Below, one piece after another: positions 39,821 to 47,819 of a stretch of 64,000 bases of DNA (the first letter of the stretch is position 1; each line of letters starts with the position of its first letter). A model generated the notes under the pieces. That model saw nothing but the letters and a program-made list of their open reading frames with translations, was not told the DNA's origin and did not search any database. Made by a program: the position numbers and the translations under genes. The stretch is taken from assembly GCA_049516595.1 (NCBI GenBank), contig JBEKSY010000001.1, positions 1 through 64,000 on the forward strand, read 5' to 3'. The stretch is from JBEKHT01 sp049516595 (GTDB lineage: Bacteria; Chloroflexota; Anaerolineae; Anaerolineales; RBG-16-64-43).

Positions 39821-39919
39821 CCTTCCCCTCCCTCGTCGAGCCTCTTAGCGGGCAGTGACGGAAGCAACCCAGCGCACCGCCCGCTTCCGATCCGGCAGCC
39901 GCCGCAGGCCGATCAGCGT

Positions 39920-40522
39920 TCAGGAACTGCGTGTGAGGCGGTGTGCCTCGCGGACCAAGCGGGAAGACAGAAGCGCCGGGCGGTGATCGTTCGCGTCGAG
40001 CTGGGCAGCGAGGTTCCCCAGGAGGGGTTCGGCCTGCCCCGCGGTTTCCGCGGCCTCAGCCAGCCGGCCTGCTTTCTCCGCGACCCTGGCCGCTTCGACC
40101 CGAGACCGGGCGTGGTAGAAGGGTCGGTCCGTTTCCCCCCAAATCCTGCTGGCCTCGCCCAGCTTCTCCAGGGCTCCCGACTCATTCCCTTCCTCCTCCA
40201 GAAGGATGGTTTGCGCCTCGGCCCGAGCCGCTTTCATTTCCGGGCTGTGATACTGCCGATCCCCGCGCTCAATCTGGGCCAGGAATTCGGGGACGAGGTG
40301 GCTGTACTCAGACCCGCCCGCGCGCTCCGCCCAATAGCACCCTTTCAGGGAGGACATCACGGTATGAGCCTCCACATAGGGCCTACGGCTGATGCGATCC
40401 AACATAAGCCTGGCCAGCTCGGCGGCCCTCTCGTTCCAGCCCAGCTCTCCAAAGGCACGTAGCAGTTCGCCAAGGAAGGGTATCGTTGTCTTAATCTCGT
40501 CCGACTCCAGAGCAATCTTCAT
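39920..40522 (-). CDS. Hypothetical helical-repeat protein, possibly a fragment
   Basis: 200 residues, nearly all alpha-helical with TPR-like repeats (ARVAEKAGRLAEAAETAGQA). No catalytic motif. The reading frame stays open and protein-like upstream of ATG 40522 (LTYLEPDM) but with no start codon, so this may be the C-terminal end of a longer, decayed regulator of the MalT/LuxR type. That origin is a guess. Confidence 0.5.
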   Translation of the reverse strand: MKIALESDEIKTTIPFLGELLRAFGELGWNERAAELARLMLDRISRRPYVEAHTVMSSLKGCYWAERAGGSEYSHLVPEFLAQIERGDRQYHSPEMKAARAEAQTILLEEEGNESGALEKLGEASRIWGETDRPFYHARSRVEAARVAEKAGRLAEAAETAGQAEPLLGNLAAQLDANDHRPALLSSRLVREAHRLTRSS

Positions 40523-40719
40523 GTCAGGTTCCAGGTAGGTCAGCGTTCCCCCTGACCTGCCCAGTTGGAGTTGTACGCCAGGTCTGCCGCCCGGCCGCCC
40601 GCGGGTCCTGACCCAGCAGATGGGTGACTTTCACCCCCCTTCGCTTTGCAACGCGCCTCCGGCAGCTCTCACGGATGGGAACCGACGCGCAATTGTCCTC
40701 CTGCGACCGATGAGTTGAA

Positions 40720-42024
40720 TCAATCCGTCGCCCGGAGCCGGGGAAACACCACGACGAGGAGGAAGGCGGAGGCGAAGGCCAGAGCCGACCCGAACCAGAA
40801 AGGCGCCGGAGCGCCGAACCCGTGCCAGGTCCCCGCCCCCTGCCAGAGCAGGCCGGCGATCACCGAGGCAGGCAAAGCCATGACCCCGACAGCCGCATTG
40901 AAGACCCCGTAGGCCGTCCCGCGCACCTCGGGCCGAACCAAGTCGGGCACAAGTGCCCGCGAAGTTCCGTCAAACAATCCATAGTACAGGCCATATACCC
41001 CCAACAGCGCCCACACCTGCCACCCCTGCCGGCACAACGCGAAGCCGAGGTAGACCAGCGCATATACCAGCCATCCGGCCAGGATGAGGCGCGCAGGCCC
41101 TATCCGGTCGGCCGGCGCGCCGGAAGGGGCCGAGGCCACCGCATACACCAGGTTAAATGTCACCAGGGCGAGTAGGATCTGCAGGACGGTCAGCCCCACC
41201 TGCTGGGCTCGCAGTACAAGAAACGCATCGGAGGAGTTGCCCAGGGTAAAGAGCCCGACGAAAACGAGAAAACCAATGAAGCGCGGGCTGAAGCGGAATG
41301 ATTCCGACCGCGCCGACTGTTTCAGGGGGTCAGGATGTGAGCCGGGTTGCTTCGATCCGCCCGATTCGATCCCGGGCGGCTCGCGCGCGATCAGAACGAA
41401 GCTCAGCACCCCCAGGAACGCCGGCAGGATGCTGAGGACCACCACCCACTGGAAGGTGGCCCGCGAGAGGACATGAGCGGAGGGCCCCTCGATGTAGACG
41501 ACCGCCGCGGCGATGAGCACGCCCAGCATAGCGCCTGCCGTGTCGGCCGCACGGTGAACTCCAAAGGCAAGCCCTCGCCGGTCCGTGCGAGCGCTGTCTG
41601 CCACGAGCGCATCCCGGGGTGCGGTCCGCACCCCTTTTCCGAGCCGATCTGCAAAGCGCAAGACCAGCACCACCGGCCAAGTATCGGCGAAGAAAAACAC
41701 CGGCTTGGCGATGGCGGAGAGGATGTAGCCGATCGCAGTCAATCCTTTGCGCCGTACCATTCGATCGGATATCCAGCCTGATAGGATTTGGCTCAAGCTG
41801 GCCGTGGTGTCAGCCACCCCGTTAATCAACCCGATGACCGCTGTGCCCGCACCCAGCACATTGGCAAGGAAGAGGGTGAGGAGGTTGAAGATCATCTCCG
41901 AGGAGATGTCGGTGAAGAAACTGGTCAGGCTCACGGCCCAGATGTTACGCGGAAGCCATGGGGTCTGTGATGGGGGGGGAGGGGAGGGGCTGACGGGCTG
42001 ATTCTCTGCCACGGTTATCGCCAC
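40720..42024 (-). CDS. MFS transporter
   Basis: 434 residues with 12 predicted membrane segments. It has the MFS signatures GWISDRMVRRKGL after segment 2 and RFADRLGKGVRTAPRDAL in the loop typical of the branch that also has SSEMIFNLLTLF near the start. The substrate is unknown. The start is GTG with only a weak ribosome site. It stands alone between the hypothetical gene and the peptidyl-prolyl isomerase gene. Confidence 0.88.
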   Translation of the reverse strand: MAITVAENQPVSPSPPPPSQTPWLPRNIWAVSLTSFFTDISSEMIFNLLTLFLANVLGAGTAVIGLINGVADTTASLSQILSGWISDRMVRRKGLTAIGYILSAIAKPVFFFADTWPVVLVLRFADRLGKGVRTAPRDALVADSARTDRRGLAFGVHRAADTAGAMLGVLIAAAVVYIEGPSAHVLSRATFQWVVVLSILPAFLGVLSFVLIAREPPGIESGGSKQPGSHPDPLKQSARSESFRFSPRFIGFLVFVGLFTLGNSSDAFLVLRAQQVGLTVLQILLALVTFNLVYAVASAPSGAPADRIGPARLILAGWLVYALVYLGFALCRQGWQVWALLGVYGLYYGLFDGTSRALVPDLVRPEVRGTAYGVFNAAVGVMALPASVIAGLLWQGAGTWHGFGAPAPFWFGSALAFASAFLLVVVFPRLRATD

Positions 42025-42190
42025 CCTGGACCGCCTGACTTCTGGACCCCCGAGGCTTCGGGCCCGGAGGTCTCATCTCGGGCCGTGCGCCAAACTCTAC
42101 GAAGGGGAGGACCAGAGGAAGGTAAAGCGCCCTGCCGCACGACGCTCGCCCGCGCCCCGCGGACCCGGGGCCAGGTGGCCGGGCTGGGGC

Positions 42191-43438
42191 TTACCCAGTC
42201 GGCGTCGCGAGCGCGGGACTGGTCGGTACGCGGTCCATCCAGCGGTCAAAGGTGACGACCAGTCCCGGCTTGGACTGCTGCTGAGTCAACCACGTTTGCA
42301 TTGCCTGTTGAACCAGCTGTTGATACTGCGTACTGCCCACGGCTTGCACTTGGCGAGAGACCACGTTGATCAACTCCCACCCCGAACTGGTCTGGAACGG
42401 CTGACTGATGGATCCAGGCTTCATGGAGAAGGCGACCCCCGCCAGGGTCGGATCCAGAAGAGCGCTCGGGTTCCAGCCCAGGTCTCCGGCGCTGTCTTTG
42501 GTCGAGGTGTCAAGGGAGTATTGGGAGGCAAGCTTGTCCCAGGCCTCGCCGTTGACCAGCCTGACCCGCAGGGCAGTAGCACTCGCTTCGTCCTGCAGGA
42601 CAATATGGCGAACGTGGACTTGGTCCTGGACCTTGGCAATACCTGCGGTGACCACGTCCTGGACCTTCTGGTGATACAGGTCAGAGGCAATCACATAGCG
42701 GAAGTCCGCCTCGGACTGGCCGGTGGCGCCCTTCAAGGTCGCCAAGTACTGGTGCAGGTCCTGCTGGTAGGCCTGCGCGGTGTACGGGGTAGGGGTTGGC
42801 ACGGGGACAGTCGCGGTCGGCGTGGGCACCGGCGTGAGTGCGGGAGTGGGTGAGGCGGCCGGAGTGGGAGAGGCGGTCGGCGTTGAGGTGGCGGGTTCCG
42901 GAGTTGCGGTGGGCCCGGTCGGGGTCGGCGTGCCGTTCGGATAGTAGCCAAACAGCGTTTGGATGCGCTCATTGATCTCGGCTTCGCTTACCGCGATCCC
43001 CCGTCGGGCCGCCTCCTGGCGGATGAGACGATCCTGGACGAGCGAATCCAGGACGGTTTGGCCCAGCGTCTGGGAGTCGGAAAGCTCCGAGGAGATGAGC
43101 TGCATCTGCTGCGCAAACACATTCTGCTGCGACCCGCTGCTCAGGTACGAAGCAAACGAGGCAAGCTGCTGGTACTGCTGGATCAGCTGGTATCGCTGGT
43201 AGCGAACCGCCACCTCGAAATCCCGAGAAGTGACGGCCTGACCCCCGACGGTGGCCACGGGCTGGCGCTCCTGGATGACGTATTGATTGAGGAAGCCCAG
43301 CCCGATGATGGCCACAACGACCAGCAGCACCAAGCCGGCGCCCAAGATCACCCAGCGGCGCTGAATGTCGTCACGGCGAAGATGCGCCCGCTGCTTGCGG
43401 GTGAGAGTGCGCTCTGTCCGCGGACGGTTCTCTGGCAT
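42191..43438 (-). CDS. Membrane-anchored peptidyl-prolyl isomerase (SurA/PrsA type)
   Basis: 415 residues. A single membrane segment (about 28-50) after a basic N-terminus is followed by a SurA-like chaperone region. A Thr/Pro-rich linker with repeated PTPT units interrupts it (about 165-215), and a PPIC-type rotamase domain follows (HVRHIVLQDE, GDLGWNPSALLD, FQTSSGWELINV). It helps exported proteins fold. GGGAGG lies five bases before the ATG. It follows rpsR by 62 bases and could be transcribed from the rpsF promoter. Confidence 0.88.
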   Translation of the reverse strand: MPENRPRTERTLTRKQRAHLRRDDIQRRWVILGAGLVLLVVVAIIGLGFLNQYVIQERQPVATVGGQAVTSRDFEVAVRYQRYQLIQQYQQLASFASYLSSGSQQNVFAQQMQLISSELSDSQTLGQTVLDSLVQDRLIRQEAARRGIAVSEAEINERIQTLFGYYPNGTPTPTGPTATPEPATSTPTASPTPAASPTPALTPVPTPTATVPVPTPTPYTAQAYQQDLHQYLATLKGATGQSEADFRYVIASDLYHQKVQDVVTAGIAKVQDQVHVRHIVLQDEASATALRVRLVNGEAWDKLASQYSLDTSTKDSAGDLGWNPSALLDPTLAGVAFSMKPGSISQPFQTSSGWELINVVSRQVQAVGSTQYQQLVQQAMQTWLTQQQSKPGLVVTFDRWMDRVPTSPALATPTG

Positions 43439-43500
43439 GGACGCCTCCCGGAAGCCGTGCCGGGCCCCTGGTTACCCCCTGCCCGGGCTCCGGCCTGCGT

Positions 43501-43785
43501 TCATTCCTCTACGAAGGGAAGGAGCGCAAGGTGGCGAGCCCGCTTGATGGCCACCGCCAGCAATCGCTGGTGCTTAGCACACACACCGGTTTGTCGCCGG
43601 GGCCGGATCTTGCCCCGTTCCATGACGAAGCGGCGCAACAGATCAGACTGCTTATAGTCAACGTCTTTTACTTGATCGATGCAGAACTGGCAAACGCGCG
43701 GCCGGCGCAAATACGAGCCGCGAGGACCGCCCTCGACCCAAGCGGAACCCTCACCACCGCGTGAACCTTCTTGGGACTCTTCCAC
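43501..43785 (-). CDS. rpsR: 30S ribosomal protein S18, zinc-binding form
   Basis: 94 residues. S18 core KQSDLLRRFVMERGKIRPRRQTG. Cysteines C32, C35 and C69 with H72 form the zinc-binding (C+) type, unlike the cysteine-free paralogue found in zinc-limited cells. The N-terminal 25 residues are a Gly/Glu-rich extension. GTG start with GGGGAGG five bases upstream. Third gene of rpsF-ssb-rpsR. Confidence 0.96.
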   Translation of the reverse strand: MEESQEGSRGGEGSAWVEGGPRGSYLRRPRVCQFCIDQVKDVDYKQSDLLRRFVMERGKIRPRRQTGVCAKHQRLLAVAIKRARHLALLPFVEE

Positions 43786-43872
43786 GACATCCTCCCCTCG
43801 GAGCTGCCAATCGCTCGGTGGACCCGCCGCGGGCGGGCTGCCGGGCCGACTCAGCCAGAGACTTTGGTCCGA

Positions 43873-44265
43873 TCAGAAGGGCAACTCTTCTTCGGCCGCC
43901 GGACCTGCCGGAGCTTGCATCACCGGCTCGCGCCGCTCCCCCAACATGATCATTTCACCCGCGACGATCTCCAGCGCGGCGTGCTTCTTTCCCCCGCTGT
44001 CCTCCCAGCGCCGCGTTTGCAGCCGCCCCTCCACATAGACCTGCTGACCCTTGTTCAAGTACTGCCTGCAGATCTCGGCCAAGCTGCCCCAGGCGATCAC
44101 CGTGAACCACTCGGTGTCCTCGCGCCGCTCGCCATCGCTTCCCACCCAGGTGCGACCGGTGGCCACACTAAAGGATGTCACCGGCTTCCCGGAAGGGGTA
44201 TAGCGCATCTCCGGATCTCGTCCGACGTGACCGATCACCATGACTTTGTTCAGGCTACGAGACAT
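43873..44265 (-). CDS. ssb: Single-stranded DNA-binding protein
   Basis: 130 residues with the OB-fold start SLNKVMVIGHVGRDPEMRYT and FTVIAWGSLAEICRQYL. The acidic C-terminal tip EEELPF recruits repair and replication proteins. The linker between them is short. GGGAGG six bases before ATG 44265 fixes the start. It lies between rpsF and rpsR, the usual arrangement. Confidence 0.96.
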   Translation of the reverse strand: MSRSLNKVMVIGHVGRDPEMRYTPSGKPVTSFSVATGRTWVGSDGERREDTEWFTVIAWGSLAEICRQYLNKGQQVYVEGRLQTRRWEDSGGKKHAALEIVAGEMIMLGERREPVMQAPAGPAAEEELPF

Positions 44266-44327
44266 GCTGAGCCTCCCTGTCGAGGAAGCGCACCAATGGC
44301 TGCCCGTTCCACTTGCAGGCCGGAGGG

Positions 44328-44615
44328 TCAATCCTCCTGACGGATAATGAGGAAGCGCAGGACCTGCTCGGTCAGTCGCAGGTTGTGCTCCAATTCGGAC
44401 GTCGCCGCGGGCGGCATCTGCGCATTGAGGAACACGTAGAGGCCCTCGCGTTGCTTCATGATCGAGTAAGCCAGCTGACGCTTGCCCCACAGGTCGGTCT
44501 TGGTCAGCGAGCCGCCCGCCTGGGTGATCCAGCCCTTGACTCTTTCAAGGAATTCGTTCAGGACTTCCTCGTTGACCTCGGTCCGAATCACGAGGCCGAG
44601 CTCATAGTTGCGCAT
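44328..44615 (-). CDS. rpsF: 30S ribosomal protein S6
   Basis: 95 residues beginning MRNYELGLVI, with the S6 pattern WGKRQLAYSIMKQREGLY. It binds S18 on the 30S platform. AAGGAGG precedes ATG 44615. An in-frame extension upstream is not S6-like. First gene of the operon, behind an extended -10 promoter. Confidence 0.96.
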   Translation of the reverse strand: MRNYELGLVIRTEVNEEVLNEFLERVKGWITQAGGSLTKTDLWGKRQLAYSIMKQREGLYVFLNAQMPPAATSELEHNLRLTEQVLRFLIIRQED

Positions 44616-44714
44616 GGGGAATCCTCCTTCCCTCGGAATTGCCCCCCTTGGCCGACCCGGGACGGGTCGGGTGAGGAGCGGAAACACAGGACAGGGTCCT
44701 GTGGCAACGTGCGG

Positions 44715-44723
44715 ATTGTATCA
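44715..44723 (-). promoter_or_regulatory. Extended -10 promoter of rpsF-ssb-rpsR
   Basis: Minus strand TGATACAAT (TG, one base, TACAAT). It lies between the elp3 stop and rpsF and gives a leader of about 90 bases. Confidence 0.6.
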
Positions 44724-44745
44724 CGAGGCGGGGGAATGGCCTGGC

Positions 44746-46392
44746 TCAAAGCGGCTTGACCTGGTAGAGCTCCCCGTCCAAGAAGCCGCGTTCCGCGTAG
44801 TAACCACGGGTCCCGATGGCTGAGATCACCGCCAGGCGGGCATAGCCCCTCCGGCGGGCAAGGGCTTCGGCGCGGGAAAGTAATTCGCTCCCCAGCCCAA
44901 CATGCTGCGCGGCGCCGGGCGGACCCGGATCTCCGACCCCCAGACTCTGCCCATAGATGTGGATCTCACGGACCAACGCCGCCTCCCGCAAATCGGGCCA
45001 GCCCAGGCCTGCCCCCGGCGATTGGGGTAGCGAAAGCCGCACATAGCCCGCCAGCCGATCCTCCGAGGTGACAAAGGAAAGAAAGTGTTCCTCGGCTCCG
45101 CCCGCGCGGTAGACTAGTTCCTCCAGGCGAAGATCCTCGCGCCGCACCGGTTGGGCGCCGATTTCCCGGCAGCGAATGCACTGGCAGCGCAGACCTCGCG
45201 AGGCGAGCACGCGCTGCGCGTCCTCCCGCAGGTTGGATCGTCGATTCCCCGCCACCACGTGCTGGGCGGGGAAATCGCGCACCAGTCGGTTCACCCGGCA
45301 GTAGCGCGGGATGGTAGGCTTGATACTCACCAGAAGTTCGACCAGTTCCGCATACGTGTAGGGACGATACTCACCGCGCTCCCAGTAGGCGAACAAGCCG
45401 CTGTTCTGCAACAATGAGGTCGGATAAATCTTGAGTTCATCGGGGCGCAAGTCCGGGTCCTCCCAGAGGGCCGCGAAATCTGCCCGGTCGCTAAGCTCAT
45501 CGGCTCCGAGCAGATTGGGCATCCAATGCGCGTGGATCTTGAAGCCCGCCGCTCGCAGAAGACGGAAAGCGCGCCTTGTGTCCGCCAGGGTGTGACCGCG
45601 CTGGTTCATCTCCAGGATGCGATCCTGAGTGCTTTGTACCCCGACCTGGACCTTGGTGACCCCGATCGAGCGCAACCAGCGCAGTTCGCTGGGGGTGATC
45701 CGGTCCGGGCGGGTCTCGACCACCAGACCCACATTGCGCCGGGCGGCACGGGCGTTCCGGTTTTGGGCCTGCTCGAGGGAGGAGGAAACACTCCCATTCA
45801 GGGCATCCAGACACCGCCGCACGAACCACGCTTGATAGTCCCGGCGATAGGCGCTCCAGGTGCCGCCCAGAATCAAGAGTTCGACCTTGCCAGTCGGATG
45901 CCCCACCGACTCCAGGCTTTCCAGCCGGGCCGTCGTCTGCTCGTACGGGTCAAAATGATGCTGCTCCGCGCGCATGGCGCCTGGCTCATCATGCAGGTAG
46001 CTCTTGGGCATGCGCACGTCGGTGGGGCAGAAGAGGCACTTTCCGGGGCAGGGGTAGGGCTTGGTCAAGACGGTGAGGGTCGCGACCCCCGAAAGGGTAC
46101 GCACCGGCTTCATGCGCAGGGCCTGGAGAATCCGCGGGTCCTCGGGCATCTCCCCCCCCTCCACCATCTGGCGATAGACGTGAAGGAGGAAGTCCTTGGT
46201 GAGGTAGCCGTGGGGCCCGGGATGACGATGCAAGGCCGGCCGCAGGGCAAGGCCGCCCTGCATGTCCACCAAGAGAGCGTGCGCCGCGCTGCGGCGCTCC
46301 CCGTCGCCGTAGTCGCGCAGGGCGCGCCATTCGCTCAGACGCTCCTCAAGCGAAGGGTCGTAGGTATAATCCGAAGCTGTGGATTCGCGCAT
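44746..46392 (-). CDS. elp3: Elp3: tRNA U34 carboxymethyltransferase (radical SAM / acetyltransferase)
   Basis: 548 residues, the size of bacterial and archaeal Elp3. The radical SAM cluster is C115, C119, C122 (CPGKCLFCP). The C-terminal GNAT domain carries GLGSELLSRAEALARRRG and the Elp3-specific GTRGYY. Elp3 uses acetyl-CoA and SAM to place a carboxymethyl group on the wobble uridine of certain tRNAs; a single-protein form is known from Dehalococcoides and archaea. The ATG overlaps the start of a divergent methyltransferase gene by 14 bases, and its ribosome site is not apparent. All key cysteines are present. Confidence 0.95.
   Translation of the reverse strand: MRESTASDYTYDPSLEERLSEWRALRDYGDGERRSAAHALLVDMQGGLALRPALHRHPGPHGYLTKDFLLHVYRQMVEGGEMPEDPRILQALRMKPVRTLSGVATLTVLTKPYPCPGKCLFCPTDVRMPKSYLHDEPGAMRAEQHHFDPYEQTTARLESLESVGHPTGKVELLILGGTWSAYRRDYQAWFVRRCLDALNGSVSSSLEQAQNRNARAARRNVGLVVETRPDRITPSELRWLRSIGVTKVQVGVQSTQDRILEMNQRGHTLADTRRAFRLLRAAGFKIHAHWMPNLLGADELSDRADFAALWEDPDLRPDELKIYPTSLLQNSGLFAYWERGEYRPYTYAELVELLVSIKPTIPRYCRVNRLVRDFPAQHVVAGNRRSNLREDAQRVLASRGLRCQCIRCREIGAQPVRREDLRLEELVYRAGGAEEHFLSFVTSEDRLAGYVRLSLPQSPGAGLGWPDLREAALVREIHIYGQSLGVGDPGPPGAAQHVGLGSELLSRAEALARRRGYARLAVISAIGTRGYYAERGFLDGELYQVKPL
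46365..46370 (+). promoter_or_regulatory. -10 of the Trm9-like gene, leaderless
   Basis: Perfect TATAAT, eight bases before the GTG at 46379. Transcription should begin on or next to the start codon. The element lies inside the elp3 coding region. Confidence 0.6.
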
Positions 46393-47113
46393 CGCTAGGC
46401 GTCTCGTCGACCTTAATCAAGAATTCTACCAAAGCTTCGCATCTTCTTTCGCGCAGACCCGCCGGTCCGTGAGGCCCGGAGTGGCCCGCCTTGTTCCCCG
46501 GATCCCGCCGGAGGCGCGCATCCTGGACCTGGGTTGCGGCTCCGCACCTGTGCTCGAGCTCCTGGCGGCCCAGCGGCATCAGGGCTCCTACCAAGGCCTG
46601 GATCTGAGCCAGCCGCTGCTCGACCTGGCCGCGCGGGACCTCCCCGCGCCGGCTCCATTTCCTGTCCAGTTCACGCGGGCCGATCTCTTCGAGCCGGGCT
46701 GGGCTCAGGGGCTGGCCGCTGGCTACGATCGCATTCTCTCCTTCGCTTTCCTGCACCATATCCCCTCATACCTGGCTCGCCTTGGCTTTCTGCGTCAGGT
46801 GCATGAATTGTTGAATCCCGCAGGAAGGTTCCTGTTCTCGACCTGGCACTTCACGCGCAGCCCCAGACTCCGGGCCCGCATCCTCCCCTGGGCCATCGCC
46901 GACCTATCCGAGCAGGAGGTCGAACCCGGAGACTACCTGCTCGACTGGAGAGGCGGCGGAACGGGAGTTCGATACGTCCATATCATCGACCAAGCCGAAA
47001 GAATCCGCTTGGCCCAAGAGTCTGGCTTCGAAGAATGTGAGACCTTCGTATCGGACGGGGAGGAGGCCAATCTGGCAGATTATTCGGTCTGGTCCGTCAG
47101 AGGGCCGGCCTAG
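46379..47113 (+). CDS. Class I SAM methyltransferase, Trm9-like
   Basis: 244 residues. SAM loop LDLGCGSAP at 49-57. The N-terminal block FYQSFASSFAQTR, the FLHHIPS...RLGFLRQVHELLNPAGRF stretch and the late GDYLLDW...RYVHIID follow the layout of Trm9/ALKBH8 methyltransferases. Those add the methyl ester to carboxymethyluridine at tRNA position 34. Given that it is divergent from and overlapping with elp3, which makes exactly that substrate, I infer it completes mcm5U. A generic small-molecule methyltransferase is the alternative. It begins with GTG, without a ribosome site, behind a perfect -10. Confidence 0.75.
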   Translation: MDSRIARRLVDLNQEFYQSFASSFAQTRRSVRPGVARLVPRIPPEARILDLGCGSAPVLELLAAQRHQGSYQGLDLSQPLLDLAARDLPAPAPFPVQFTRADLFEPGWAQGLAAGYDRILSFAFLHHIPSYLARLGFLRQVHELLNPAGRFLFSTWHFTRSPRLRARILPWAIADLSEQEVEPGDYLLDWRGGGTGVRYVHIIDQAERIRLAQESGFEECETFVSDGEEANLADYSVWSVRGPA

Positions 47114-47251
47114 GGACAGGTCAGGCGCCTCGCGAATACGTGCGCACCTCACACGAGAGGCCGGAGGCAGAAACGACCCACCCCTATGCCTTGCCAGAAG
47201 CGCCTGCGATGGCTCCCCGCGGATCCTCGGATTCTTGCGTGTTCGAGAGGG

Positions 47252-47812
47252 TCAGGAGGGCGGGACGGCCTGAGGGGATAGAGGTCCGGAAGCCTTGGAA
47301 ATGATGCTGAGTCCCTCGACCATCTGCGTGTTGAAGAGGAGCACCGGGGCACGGCTCACCAGTTGGGGGAAGAACACTGGGATGAGCGTGGCGTTGTAGA
47401 GGGGAACGAAATGGCGGTGGCCCTCGAACATGAATTCGGCGAAACTGAATTTCCCTGGCGCCTCCATCACCCCGAACATCTCGAACCCCTCCATGCTGGC
47501 CCAGACCTTGTATGAAACCATCCGCCCCAAGCCGGCCCGGGTGATCGAGAGGGGGCCCAGGTCGGTGCGCTGCTCGAGAAGCACCGCGACCAGTTTGTGC
47601 TTGACGGCTTCCCACGCGTCGAAGCGAGCGACGGTCTCCCCCGGACGGTGCAGGCGGGAGAGCCAGGCCTCCAGGATCTCAATGGAAGAGCCGGTGGAGT
47701 CATTGATGGCTCCGATCAAGCCCGCGGAGGTCACGGCGATTTTTCCCTTGACGTGGTAGTGAGGGGTGATCAACTCGACCGGAACATGACCCAGAATCGG
47801 CTTGCCTTCCAT
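47252..47812 (-). CDS. Hypothetical protein (two beta-rich halves)
   Basis: 186 residues. Two similarly built halves are suggested by VELITPHYHVKGKIAVTSAG near the start and FMFEGHRHFVPLYNATLIPV in the second half, each of the kind seen in small Chloroflexota proteins next to signalling genes. No family is securely recognised. It follows the receiver/GAF gene by seven bases and is therefore probably co-transcribed with it. Confidence 0.65.
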   Translation of the reverse strand: MEGKPILGHVPVELITPHYHVKGKIAVTSAGLIGAINDSTGSSIEILEAWLSRLHRPGETVARFDAWEAVKHKLVAVLLEQRTDLGPLSITRAGLGRMVSYKVWASMEGFEMFGVMEAPGKFSFAEFMFEGHRHFVPLYNATLIPVFFPQLVSRAPVLLFNTQMVEGLSIISKASGPLSPQAVPPS

Positions 47813-47819
47813 CGTCCCC

